From positions 4,030,001 to 4,094,000 of the forward strand of contig NC_060118.1 of assembly GCF_021155765.1 (NCBI RefSeq): a DNA stretch of 64,000 nt, in the 5' to 3' direction. A program made the position numbers and the translations under genes. Of the stretch, positions 12,047-23,000 are shown piece by piece; within the stretch, counting starts at the first letter, position 1; each line of letters begins with the position of its first letter. The notes under the pieces were generated by a model. That model saw only the letters and a list, made by a program, of their open reading frames with translations, was not told the DNA's origin and ran no database searches. This DNA comes from Diprion similis (taxonomy: Eukaryota > Arthropoda > Insecta > Hymenoptera > Diprionidae).

Positions 12047-12638
12047 TAGACTATTTTTTTTTTCAATGGTATACTGAAAATATTGTTCAAGATGACGAAA
12101 AAGAAATACCATAAAAATTTCAGATTTTAATATTGATATTTAGAGGTGCCTCATCGCGATTTTCTACTTTCCAGAAGAATAACATGGCAAAAATGGTTCT
12201 TGCTCCTTGCGACTTTTATAACTAGATAACGACGCGTTGTAGAGAGAATTTATAAACATGTTTTTGTAAGAAATTGAACGTTCTACAAAAAAGGTCTCTT
12301 GTCATTTTACGATAAATTTACTCCTTCAAAAGTTATTTGAGGTCAATCTTCAGCAAAGGACCTCAAATAAATTTTGAAGGAGTAGATTTATCGTAAAATG
12401 ACAAGAGACCTTTTTTGTAGAACGTTCAATTTCTTACAAAAACATGTTTATAAATTCTCTCTACAACGCGTCGTTATCTAGTTATAAAAGTCGCAAGGAG
12501 CAAGAACCATTTTTGCCATGTTATTCTTCTGGAAAGTAGAAAATCGCGATGAGGCACCTCTAAATATCAATATTAAAATCTGAAATTTTTACGGTATTTC
12601 CTTCTCGTTATCTTCAACAATTTTTTTGATACAGTCTA
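12047..12638. mobile_element. Near-perfect palindromic MITE, 8-bp TSD
   Basis: Two arms of about 290 bp are nearly perfect reverse complements around a 14-nt loop (12345-12358). Ends are TAGACT/AGTCTA. The flanking 8-mer ATAACGTA is present on both sides (12039-12046 and 12639-12646), an exact target duplication. An 8-bp TSD is typical of hAT and P superfamilies. It has inserted in the P-like remnant. Confidence 0.9.
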
Positions 12639-13030
12639 ATAACGTATCTGAAATTATCAATCGAAAATCAGAAAATGGTAAAAAACTAGTCTTCTCTATT
12701 ACTTTCGGTGAAATGAGTATTAAGTACCTTGAAGTGTACAATAACAATACACGTTTGTGGAAGGGTCTTGTAGATGTCGGTGGCCAGTTGAAAGAAAATG
12801 AACAATCACGGATGAGGAAGTTGCTACGAAAGCATTAGTTTTTATGTTCTTAAATATCAATGGTGGATTCAAAACTCCAGAAGCTCATTATTTGAGTTAT
12901 TCTTTGAATGGCATACAATAATTAATTTTACTTGAAGATTTACTAATCAAACTGAATGTGAAGAGTATTGATCATAGACTTTTGGAAAGAAAACTGTGTG
13001 GTCTGTGCACCAAGCTGAAGTCGTAATAAG

Positions 13031-13262
13031 AAATATAGAGCTTGTTGCTTTCCCCGCCGAGCGGCTGCTTCCCAATTTTTCAATCCGGTAACAGCGAGGG
13101 TAACAAACAGGCCAGCTCCAGGTCGAACTATCTCTGCCCTTCGGTTTGTGCTTTAGCAGCCCCGTACGACCGCGCAGTCTATCTCTATAAACCTATGGTA
13201 TTAATGTAATAAGCACAACACCCTACGAAGATAGAGCTCAGAGAACTGCTTGCGAGCCATCA
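13031..13262. other. GC-richer insert splitting the P-like remnant
   Basis: About 230 bp with higher GC than its surroundings separates the two P-like blocks. It could be a SINE or another short insert. No tRNA-type A/B boxes were recognised with confidence and no target duplication was found. Confidence 0.3.
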
Positions 13263-13640
13263 AGCGCAAATCTAAATTATAAAGATAAAGATAATTTTAA
13301 ACCATATTTTGAACATCCTGGTACTTTACAACCTATTTATATTTTTTATGATTTTTGTGATTGCCTTAAGATCATGCAAAACTATTTTGCTTTGAAAGGG
13401 CCAATAATTTATGCTAAAAATGAATGCATACATTGAGGACTCATTAAAAAACTGCACATGAAGCAGGAGTGAGAGGTTGCATAGTGCATGCAAGATCAGA
13501 AATAAGCATGTTAAATTTGATGAAGAAAAAATGAAATTTTTTTTGCTGCTTAAGTATTAAGCAACAGTATCTCAGTCACGAGGTGAAGCACTCGAAAAAT
13601 ATGATGTTTTTAGTCAAAATAGGTTAAAATAAATTTAGCT

Positions 13641-14457
13641 TCTATTTTACAACTACTGCTTTACATTCCATAGTGCATTTCCTTTCTATTTAACGCATCC
13701 TCTTAGTACAAGAAGAAGAAATCATTCATGTGTGGATAAATTGTTCCTTATTGATCGCTAAGAAAAAAATCACGGCGAATAACTGTGCAACGCAGCGCAA
13801 ATATCAAAAAATCTGAAATAACATAAACTAAACGAAAGTTGAGGACAAACAGCATTCGATAGCATTCGAATCTCTCCACTTCTCTCACTTCTCGTAGAGC
13901 ATTAGATGCAAAATTCGTAATAAGCGATCCCAAAAACTCCACGACACAAACTTTCCTGCAGATTGCATGAAATTTTAGACATTTTTGTCACCAGTTTGTG
14001 CGCGCAATTTTTTTTTTTATTCAACTTCACGGAAAATTTGAAATTAGCGATCTTAAAAACCACACTACGCAAGTTTTCATGTAGATCGGATAAAATTTGA
14101 AAAAACTTCTCTGCCATTTTACTGACGAAACATCTTACGCAAGAATCATAATCAGCGTCACCACAAATCTAAGATTACAAGATTTTGTCAAAATCGTACA
14201 AAAAATACCAATAAACTAGAAAAATCGCTTGAGTTAGACCGACTTAGGCACATATAGCGACACAAGGGACGTTGCCTACTCCCGGCGCAGCTAGCGCTTG
14301 CAGACGTTCGCGCGATGCAAGTTTTCTCCATTATTTATAAAGATATCGAAATAGTTTCGAAAGCATATTGAAGATGAAAGAGTAATCTGTGCCGCGCATT
14401 TTTCCGAATTTTGAAATTCTTCTTCAGAGTCGTTTAAAACGGTGGCGAAAATGGGTT
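13641..14457. repeat. Unassigned stretch with degenerate ~110-130 bp repeats
   Basis: No gene recognised. Around 13915, 14040 and 14150 similar text recurs (TTCGTAATAAGCGATCCCAA; GAAATTAGCGATCTTAAAA; ATAATCAGCGTCACC), each followed by a C/A-rich stretch, suggesting two to three diverged tandem units. Confidence 0.35.
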
Positions 14458-14463
14458 TGCTTC

Positions 14464-15325
14464 AGTAGCAATACAAGGGGGGTTCTGCGCTACGAACCCT
14501 ACTTTACCGGCAAAGCACCCTCCCCCCCGCCCCCGCCCAGCCCGGACGCAAACCCATCAAGGTTATCCCCACTCCGGCGAGCCGTCAGCGTTACCATCAC
14601 TTCGAGTTTTGTCGGTAAGGGGTTACCATCGTTTTGATCCTTGTCGGTAAGAAATCCCCTAGATTGGTGTGCCGGTCGTTAAGAAATCCCCTAGATTGGC
14701 GTGCCGGTCGGTAAGAAATCCCCTAGATTGACGTGCCGGTCGGTAAGATATCATGCCGGTCAGCAAGAAGTGCTGTCAGTTATCATAGGGGTTTTACCCT
14801 TACCATGCTTATCGAGCGTGATCGAGCGACTACATTACCGAGCGCAACTGCGACCCTCAACCGTTCAACGCCGAACCCTCGCACATTAAGCTTCTGGAAG
14901 GTTCCATGAGTCAGCTTCTGGAAGATTCTTCCTCCGACGATCGAGAGGTTTCGAAGCGGAAGTGCAACGTTGGGAGGCTTATGCAATGACTCCGACAAGT
15001 TTCGACTTGACGTCGAGCGGCCCGAGGTCAAAGGATTTCGGTGCGACGTTGAACGTGACGACCCTGAACGAATTCTCGGAATTTTAGGCCGACAAACAGT
15101 TCTCGGAATCGGTCAACGAGTTTCGACTTGACGTCGAGAGGCCTGCGTCCATCGGTTTTCGGTGCAACGTTGAATTCTGGAAGGTTCCGGAGCCGTGAGA
15201 AAGATTACCTACGACCCTGAACCGATTCTCGGAATCGTCCGACGAGTTGCGACTTGACGTCGAGAGGCCTGCGTCCATCGGTTTTCGGCGCGTCGTTGAA
15301 TTCTGGAAGGTTCTGAGCGCTTGGT
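14464..15325 (+). repeat. Left terminal inverted repeat of the Polinton
   Basis: About 860 bp that reappears inverted at the right end. It contains GTCGGTAAGAAATCCCCTAG units in tandem (14640-14760) and two units of about 130 bp ending in GTTGAATTCTGGAAGGTTC (about 15100-15190 and 15235-15320). Confidence 0.92.
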
Positions 15326-15338
15326 GGGAGAAATATGG

Positions 15339-15371
15339 TATAAAAGCCTGAATTTCAGAACGTTATTCTCA
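15339..15371 (+). promoter_or_regulatory. TATA box and initiator at left end of Polinton
   Basis: TATAAA at 15339-15344 and a CTCACA initiator-like site with A at 15371, 32 bp downstream; the first ATG is at 15391. The initiator match is weaker than at the capsid-side promoters. Confidence 0.5.
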
Positions 15372-15390
15372 CAACGATTCTCCAGCTCTC

Positions 15391-15531
15391 ATGAAGAGAA
15401 CCTCCGACAGAGCACACCTACGCCGGCGAATTGATCTGTTCTTAAAAAATCTTGAAGACTTGAAAAAAATCGTTGATCAAAAATCTGAACTTAACAAAGT
15501 GACAAAGAAGTTGGAAAGTTTGAAATTGTGA
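15391..15531 (+). CDS. 46-residue coiled-coil-like leader peptide
   Basis: Short open frame right after the left-end promoter. The product is very basic, Leu/Lys-rich and helix-prone (RRIDLFLKNLEDLKKIVDQ). I do not recognise a family. Its position 20 nt below a predicted start site and upstream of a conserved small gene suggests it may be the first frame of a two-cistron transcript. It could also be chance. Confidence 0.35.
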   Translation: MKRTSDRAHLRRRIDLFLKNLEDLKKIVDQKSELNKVTKKLESLKL

Positions 15532-15548
15532 AAAAATTAACACCAACA

Positions 15549-15869
15549 ATGGATTTCACAAAATTGAACCAAATTGGCAAACTGCAATAATTCCTACCAA
15601 CGAGGAAGCTATCCGACTTGGAAGTTTTAAAAAATTATCGAATCACAAGTGTCAGGAGGGTACAGACTCGATTTGGTCAACGGGTGGTCGTCGATGTGGA
15701 TGCGACGTTCAGCGTCTTTCTCCCGGCACGCATGGCGAAGGTACTCTGCGAGGACGACGGTCTGATGCAGAACTTGGTGCAGGCTGTCGAGGAGGATCGC
15801 TTGCTGCTGAAGTATCTGGGCGGTCAATATAACCCGGTGGAATTCACCGATGCGTCGACTCTCGAATAA
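15549..15869 (+). pseudogene. Conserved small Polinton protein, one nonsense codon
   Basis: A reading frame of 106 codons including the stop, starting at ATG 15549, broken by an in-frame TAA at 15588-15590. The conserved core reads ITSVRRVQTRFGQRVVVDVD, then FSVFLPARMAKVL, and a C-terminal LLLKYLGGQYNPVEF. A diverged homologue with the same blocks (FLPPRIARI, ENRLQLKYV) occurs at 59430-59640 in this window, so the gene is a real, conserved Polinton component. Beta-rich pattern; an OB-like nucleic-acid-binding fold is a guess. Function not known to me. Confidence 0.6.
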
Positions 15870-16351
15870 GTTTGCACTTGATTTAAGTTTTAGATATTTA
15901 AGAAAAATTATGTGCATTATTGTTTTGAAGAGTATATTTTTTCACAAAATACTACTACTACTACGACTGTACTACGACTGTACTACTACACATGTTTTAG
16001 ACGTCTCTGACATGATTATAATGAGGGGTCTGTCGAAAGCTGTTACATTGATCTGAAACACACACAAACACAACAAAAACTGTAACTTTAGAAAATTTTA
16101 ATATACCTAGAATCACGTAAGTTTTGTAGTTTTCATTGTAAAATAAAGAAACCAATTAATCGAACTTGTTATAAAAGTTATCACACCATTGTCCAAATAC
16201 TTGAAAAAAATAGTGTTAGGAAAAAAAAATTTTATCATCGAACGAATGAATTATATAAAAAATTATTATATAACTTCATCTTACACTTTGTGGAATAACC
16301 AGGAACCATTCCCCACTCTTACCAAGCGGGCTGAGACACCCGCTCATATTG
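15870..16351. other. Unassigned AT-rich spacer in the Polinton
   Basis: No gene recognised. By comparison with copy 1, the first 180-odd residues of polymerase B should lie about here and are missing. Confidence 0.5.
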
Positions 16352-16644
16352 CTTTCTATGGTCGGTCACCGCAGCCCTCTTTCCAGCCAACAATAGCCAT
16401 CCCGACAGAGTCAGCTCTTACCCACATTTCAGCTCAGTGCTACGGTACGATGGTTTGAATTTTCCAATGTCCTTGGATCAAATTCCAAAATTTGAAAAAC
16501 TCAACGATCTCTCGATAATCGACTACAGTATCGATTATACTGACAAAAAACGAAATAACAGTGAAATTGTACCCGTTTATTTAAGTCGAAGCAAGTCTGA
16601 TAAACCTGTAATTCATCTTTTAATGTTAGAGACTGAAATTGACA

Positions 16645-16743
<99 letters not shown>

Positions 16744-17131
16744 GTATGGAAAATTACACAAAGAACAGAAGAATACACCATTTTGCATGTATTCGAAACT
16801 TATCACGATTAACAAGAGCTCAAATTTCTGATCACCGTGCTCGTACTTGGTTATCCGATAGGTGTCTGTCACACTTTCAATCTGAAAGATGTTTGTTAAA
16901 GCACAATGTAGATTGCCTGAACTTAAACAAAACCAAAGTTATTTTACCGACAGAAGAGGACAAGATTCTTAAATTCAAAAATTTCAAACATAAAGAAACT
17001 GTTCCATTCTGCATTTACGCAGATCTAGAATGTCTACTGCAACCCACTCTTAAAAGTCTTGGGGAAAACAGAACAATTTATCAGAAGCATACGCCGTACA
17101 GTATAGCCTATTATCTACATTGTGCGTTTAA
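16352..17131 (+). pseudogene. Polymerase B, N-terminal part (Polinton 2)
   Basis: Aligns with copy 1 from the CFLW..TAALFPA block through FPMSLD..FEKLNDLS, a basic region, a poly-Asp tract and exonuclease motif I (IYADLECLLQP). A frame change lies near 16437. The tract of 32 Asp codons replaces five Asp in copy 1. The frame is cut after 17131 by the Harbinger insertion and resumes in the same phase at 26546. N-terminal 180 residues absent. Nonfunctional. Confidence 0.88.
16647..16742. repeat. (GAT)32 microsatellite inside polymerase frame
   Basis: Thirty-two perfect GAT units encode poly-Asp between ETEIDN and GMENY. Copy 1 has five Asp at the same place (about 3435-3465, minus strand). Confidence 0.97.
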
Positions 17132-17695
17132 AGGCTGACGCCGACTATACAGCGGCGGACCGCTGCGGCCGCGGTGCAGTTACTGGGCGGTGCGCTCATT
17201 GCAGTCGCTGTAAACATCCACCGATACTGTTTTTATGAAGAAGCTATACTTCTCGTTTTTTCGATGACTGCCATTTGTCTTAGTCGTCATGGGCACTCAG
17301 TAAATAATCATTTGTATTTGCCATTTGCCACTACTTCTCGGTTAGTCATTATGGATAGCTCAGATGAAGAAGTGTTTATGGTTGCGCTTTTATGCGAAGA
17401 AGCTGAGCGACAAAGTCGAAGAAAAAGAAAGTGGGTACACGACATCTGCAAAGACAGAAATGTTCACGGCGAATACCACACGTTATTTCCGGAACTGTTA
17501 CTAGATAGTGACAAATTTTTCCAATACTTCCGGATGTCGTGTGAAAAATTTCAAGAACTATTATGCATCATAAAAGATGATCTGATAAAAGCAGACACAA
17601 CATTTAGAAGATCGATTACACCTGAAGAACGGCTAGTAGTATGTCTGAGGTAAGTAAATTTCATAATATATATCTGTTCGTATGTATGTAGAATA

Positions 17696-18362
17696 GGGTG
17701 GCCGTTAAATACCATCTTGAGGAGTAAAACCCCACAGTTTATAGACAAAAAAAAAAGAAAAAAATTCTGGCGCCAGAGCGAGGTTTTTAAAATAAAATTA
17801 ACCAGTGTCTAAAAGACCTCAAAGTTTCCCATGTAAAACAGATGCGTTTCCACGCTTCTCAATTCAAAAATTCACTGTAAAGCTAATTTTAATTCAAAAA
17901 ATACTAAACTAGGTGAAAGTATCAGGTAAGTGTACTACTACATGGAGCAAAATTGAGGATACCATACCGTTGAATTTGCTTATTATCCCACTCCAAACTA
18001 AAATTCTCTTTATCGATTTTACGGGTAAAATTCTAATTTTCGGTAAGTATCTTTCGGATGAGATCGGATGAAAATAATAAGCAAATTCAACGGTATGGTA
18101 TCCTTGATTTTTCTCCATGTAGGAGTACACTTTCTCGATACTTTCACCTAGTTTAGAATTTTTTGAATTAAAATTAGCTTCACAGTAAATTTTTTAATTG
18201 AGATCCGTGGAAACGCATCTGTTTTACTTGGGAAACTTTGAGGTCTTTTAGGCACGGGTTAATTTTATTTTAAAAACCTCGCTCTTGTGCCAAAATTTTT
18301 TTCTTTTTTTTGTCTATAAACTGTGGGGTTTCACTCCTCAAGATGGTATTTAATGGCCACCC
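17696..18362. mobile_element. Foldback MITE in Harbinger intron, TA target
   Basis: Long inverted repeat (667 bp in all), ends GGGTGGCC.../...GGCCACCC, flanked by TA on each side (17694-17695, 18363-18364). Arms match closely over nearly their full length. The TA flank suggests Tc1/mariner-type mobilisation. Confidence 0.85.
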
Positions 18363-18589
18363 TAATGTAGAACATGTGATTATCATATGAAACATGGCAG
18401 TTGTATTTTGTTATCCCTTGAGGACCATCGCATAGAGAGATTTTCTTACAATCATTTCAAAATTTTTATTTTTTCAACATTTTTTTACCATCACAAAATT
18501 TTATGCCTTTTGGGATACTGAAGAATAAAAAATTTTCATCCTGTAAATATGAAGTAAAAAAAATGTATTCACAACTGTGAGGGTTTTTC

Positions 18590-19110
18590 TCATCACCTGG
18601 GTGAAGATGTTGATAAAAAAAAACGATTTTTTTTTATCTCGTATAAAAATATGTTAATTTAAAGTGTTTCAAAAATGTTTGCCGAAAATCAGCTCGATCA
18701 AAATATTTTCACAAGAGGTCGCTCGAGATTTGAAAAAATTCCCATAATGGTTAAAAATTAAATGGAATTTGTTTTTTCTCATGTCATTAATTTCTACGTT
18801 TGTAATTATAAATATCCAAGAACTCGATATATCAATGTATAAAGGTCGCTCAAATTTAAAAAAAAAATTTTGAATCGTTTACCTACTTCAATAGAAATGA
18901 AGCATTAATACAAGAAGGAAGAAAAATCACAAAGACAATTTAAAAATTAAAATTGAATTAAAAAAAAAGAAGGATTTCTAACAATTTTGTGAATTTAAAA
19001 TAATCTTGAGTGACCTCTAAAAATTTTTTAATTCGTTTGATTTTTTGTGAGCATTCTTTAAACGTGTTAAATTAACATATTTTCATGCGAGTTGTAAAAT
19101 AAAATTTTTT
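18590..19110. repeat. Imperfect inverted repeat
   Basis: Segment 18630-18685 (AAAATATGTTAATTTAAAGTG) pairs with 19040-19100 (TTAAATTAACATATTTTCATG), and inner segments with GAGGTCGCTCGAG/CTTGAGTGACCTC also pair. An older, decayed foldback; ends not resolved. Confidence 0.6.
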
Positions 19111-20049
19111 TTTCGGCTACCCTCATAAAGGGTGATTTGAATTTTAACCAAAATCACTTACCTGAGGTACACTTAACCTCCACACCGACTTCAACGTACA
19201 AAATTAACATCAGTACGCTTGATTCAGTGTTGTTTGTGCAAGTAAAATAAAAATGATGACAAAAATTGGGGTCTCAAAGACCTCATTTATATTAGGGTGG
19301 TTCAAAAAAGCCTTCTAACTTATTTCACGCATGCTTTTTGCAACTTTCGAAAAGTAAAATGAATGCAACAACCGCAGTGAGGACGTATACAATCAATTTT
19401 TAAAGGTTGCTGAATGCGTGTAAGTGTATTAACTTCAGCGGTTTTGACTTGACGGATTTGATTCTTTCTAGGCTCGATGTGTTCGTTAAGCCTAGAAGAA
19501 TCGTGGCAAAATTTCTTAGGCAATAGGATGTTTCACCCGCTTTACACAAGTGCCTCAAAAGACTAGTTTATTTACTCTTGGAATTTCAATAATTCTGCTT
19601 ATAGTTACTGAATTTACTCTCATCTTGAAATGCCTATGCTTATCAAGAAATGCAATTTTATTTGAAAAACAATTGTTTCATAAGCTGTAGTTACAATAAG
19701 CAGAAACTGCCCAATAGGAAAAACTGGATAACTCAGATGACGTAACCAATGTTTTTAACTGATAGAAATGTTAACAGAATTATAAAATATGATATCGATC
19801 ACGAATTCTTTATTCCTAAAAATTTAGATTTTTTAAAAATATTATAAAGCAACCAACAAATTGAGCAAAAAACAAATGATTTTGCAAGGCTTTATTTTGA
19901 ATATATATAATTTCTGTTCAGCAAAACTATGAAAGCTAATAACATTATTCGGCTTACAAGAAACACTGTTATTGTATTTTATAAGTATAATCTTGCTTAT
20001 ATCAGTTTAACGTACGTTACCATGAATAACTTTTTTAAAACAAAAAATA

Positions 20050-23000
20050 TTACAGCTGATGATGGGTAAAATTTGAAGAAATCGACGTCGTGTCAGTGAT
20101 ATTTGAACCTTGTGTAACTGCGTCAAGGTTTCTCGGCGGGTAATCAAAAATTGTGCTTGTGTTATTATTAGTGGCATACATTTGTTCTCTCAACTGTGGC
20201 ATTAACGGGTGTGGCACCTGATTTAGAGTGTTTGTTACCACTCTGATTTCGTAATTGTTGATTAATTCAAAAACTTTGAATTTCACCTCAACTTGGAAAT
20301 GTGGTGGAAATGATTTGACAGTTTCTGCCATAGCTAAGAAAAATGTATCCAGAGGTCCAACATCTCCGTTGATGAGCTTTTCCGGCTTATCTTTTAAGTA
20401 TTTCAATAGGGCACCCGCAACATCTGACGGTGGATTTGTGGCAGCAGTTTTTTTTTTTGTAGGCGTTTTACGAAATATTGCTGACTGTTGAGTCACACTC
20501 GAGGAATTAGCCGTATTTGATGCGCTGATATCTACAAAATTAAGATGGTATGATAGGGTTGACAATTGACAAAGAAATCAATGTTACTGTACTTCACTCA
20601 TAACAGACTTTCACATTGTATATCATACATTCAATAATTATTAGTTTAATTTATGTTTCAACACATATTTTTCTCGTTAAACATCAGTCAAGATCTGCTT
20701 GTGAATTAATATTTGAAAATGAAGCTGGTCATTTATTTTTAATGATTTAAAAATAATCAATGTTATTATATGACCCCGATCAATTTGGTGTAATTTCATT
20801 TTAGATTAGTTCTCGGAGAAAAGTACATACATACTTCAGAAAATTACGATTCGTGATTAATCAAGCTATACATACGGCAGTGCGGTTTGACATATGAAGT
20901 TTGTTTTGTTTTGAAATAGAGCTCACAAAATGGCCATAAGCATTGCAACAATTACAACACCATCCTCGAAATCATCGAACACACCTTTATCCGTTTATAA
21001 AATATCACTCACTATAATTGTTAATTGAGCTAGATTCCTCATCATTGTCGTCCCCGTCAGAAATAATTGATGCCGGCTCTTCTTCGATACTAGAAGTCTG
21101 TGACTCCGGTGTACTCACAGATTCTGAAATGTTTGACCGCGTTTCCCTTTCTGACATGAACGGAGCGAGAAATGCCATTTGGTTTTCAAATTTCCATGGT
21201 CTTTTCTTCGAGGCTGCTGCTCCACTTTTTGTTTGGCGAATTTTCTTCGCCTTTCTATAGGCATCCCGTAATCTGCGCCATGCCAGCTTACACTCTTCAG
21301 CTGAATCAAATTTTTAAACAATATCCAAATTAATACCAATACCCTTTATTCAATACTATTTTGTTTTTTTATTCTTTTTTCAGATTTCTAACGACAGGTG
21401 ACTCATTCAGAACCATAGCATTTAGCTATCATTTGGGACATACTACAGTTCGTTCAATTGTACACGAGACTTGTGAAGTAATCTGGAGGCGACTGTCTCC
21501 AATAATTTTACCTGTGCCGACCTTGGAAATGTGGAAATCGATCGAAAGAACATTTTCGGAAAGATGGAATTTCCCAAATTGTATAGGTGCCATGGATGGA
21601 AAGCATATTGTGATAGAGGCGCCCGGTAACAGTGGTTCCTTATACTTCAATTATAAGAAAACTTTCAGCATTGTGCTGATGGCACTTGTAGATGCTAACT
21701 ACCGATTTATTGCAATTGATGTCGGTGCATACGGCAAAAATAGTGATGGTGGGATTTTTGCCAACTGCGCTTTTGGAAAAGCTGTAGATGATGGCAGATT
21801 AAATATACCTCCTTCAAAGCCACTGCCTGGAACTAATGAGCCAGTACCCCACGTAATTGTGGACGACGAGGCATTTCCATTAAAGAAATATATTATGCGT
21901 CCGTATCCAGGGTCTCAACTCAAAGATGACGAAGCTAAGAGAATCTTCAATTACCGATTGTCCCGCGCTCGAAGAATATCCGAAAACGCATTCGGAATCT
22001 TGTCTCAAAAATTCAGAATTTATCAAAGACGGATAAGAATGAAACCAGACAATGTGGACAATGTCGTATTGGCAACATGTTGCCTACACAATTTTCTGCG
22101 AAATGATGTTCTCGGAAATCATCTCCATCATGCGGAAGGTGACATTCCAGCGTTACAAGACATTCGAAATGTGGGGGGGTAATGCAACGAACGAGGCTGT
22201 AGCTGTGAGGGAAACATTCAAAAACTATTTTGTGTCTGAAGAAGGTTCGGTAGAATGGCAGACTCAAATGGTTCGACGCGGAAGAAGAAATATTTGATAA
22301 CAAGTGAGCAGTCACCTGTCGTTTCAACCACATTTATTCAAGAAAGTCATTAAAAAGTATTAATTGAAACTCTGACAATTTTGCATCTAATCCATGGTTT
22401 GCCATGATTATTGTGACAATTCCATGACTTTGATTGTAATTTTTTTAAATAGCGATTGCTCACATATTTTATGAGCCTAATAAGCTTCTGACGAACACCC
22501 CAAGGGCCTAGGTCAGGTGGGTCAGGGCGTGGTGAATTGGCCCAGGACAAGTGTTTGAATGATACTTAGTAGATATGTCGGTAGTAATGAAATAATAAGA
22601 TATTGAAAGTTTCAGATCCCTAACTTAATTGGTTTTCAATAAAAAGCAAAATATGTGAAAAAAAAATAAAAAAATGTTATCAGGATTGAGTGAACTGATT
22701 GATCTAAATTTTTTATAGGTTTTGAGCCAGATAATAGCTCTTTCAAGAAAAATTTTAGAGATATATAGCTCATAAGATCCTCGGAAAAAAAAATTATTTT
22801 AATGTAAATTTTTTTTTTGGACAATGATACAATTTTCGCACAACGATGAAACTTTGTTCAAAGCATTTTATATTACCCTACAACGTCATAAGTTTTTAAA
22901 ATTATTAAAACCGGTACACCACAGTAGTGAAAAATAAAAACCACTTTTCGGCCAAAATAATGAATATATTTATATGTTTCACTCCTAATTTTTTTATTTT

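Larger units (their letters stand above)
12008..13640 (+). pseudogene. P-element-like (THAP9-type) transposase remnant
   Basis: Fragments of a P-superfamily transposase. In 12626-12838 the phrase KLVFSITFGEMSIKYLEVYN matches the conserved EMSIK block, followed past a stop by FMFLNINGGFKTPEAHYLSYS (12838-12925). A second block (about 13290-13640) reads YIFYDFCDCLKIMQNYFALKG, the P-type D.CH..K.VRN region in degenerate form. The frame is interrupted by the palindromic MITE at 12047-12638, across which the reading phase is kept, and by an unassigned GC-richer stretch at 13031-13262. No THAP finger or ends were found. Remnant only. Confidence 0.5.
17351..22297 (+). pseudogene. Harbinger DDE transposase, two exons, C-terminal frameshift
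   Basis: Exon 1 17351-17649 ends at AG|gtaagt; exon 2 begins at 21384 after ttttttcag|A, and the phases match. The protein starts MDSSDEEVFMVALLCEEAER. The DDE_Tnp_4-type domain shows GAMDGKH (first Asp), GAYGKNSDGGIF (second Asp) and RRISENAFGIL (Glu). A run of seven G at 22173-22179 throws the frame to a stop at 22180-22182; the expected C-terminal residues continue in another frame to 22297. All catalytic residues lie before the break, so a truncated product could be near-complete. The 3.7-kb intron holds two foldback elements. Confidence 0.87.

Noticed and set aside
12359..12450. A microRNA gene at the palindrome centre
   Set aside because: The whole 592-bp unit is an element with a target duplication; the stem is far longer than an insect pre-miRNA.
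16501..16872. Minus-strand frame with a long poly-His tract
   Set aside because: Antisense reading of the GAT microsatellite in the polymerase gene.
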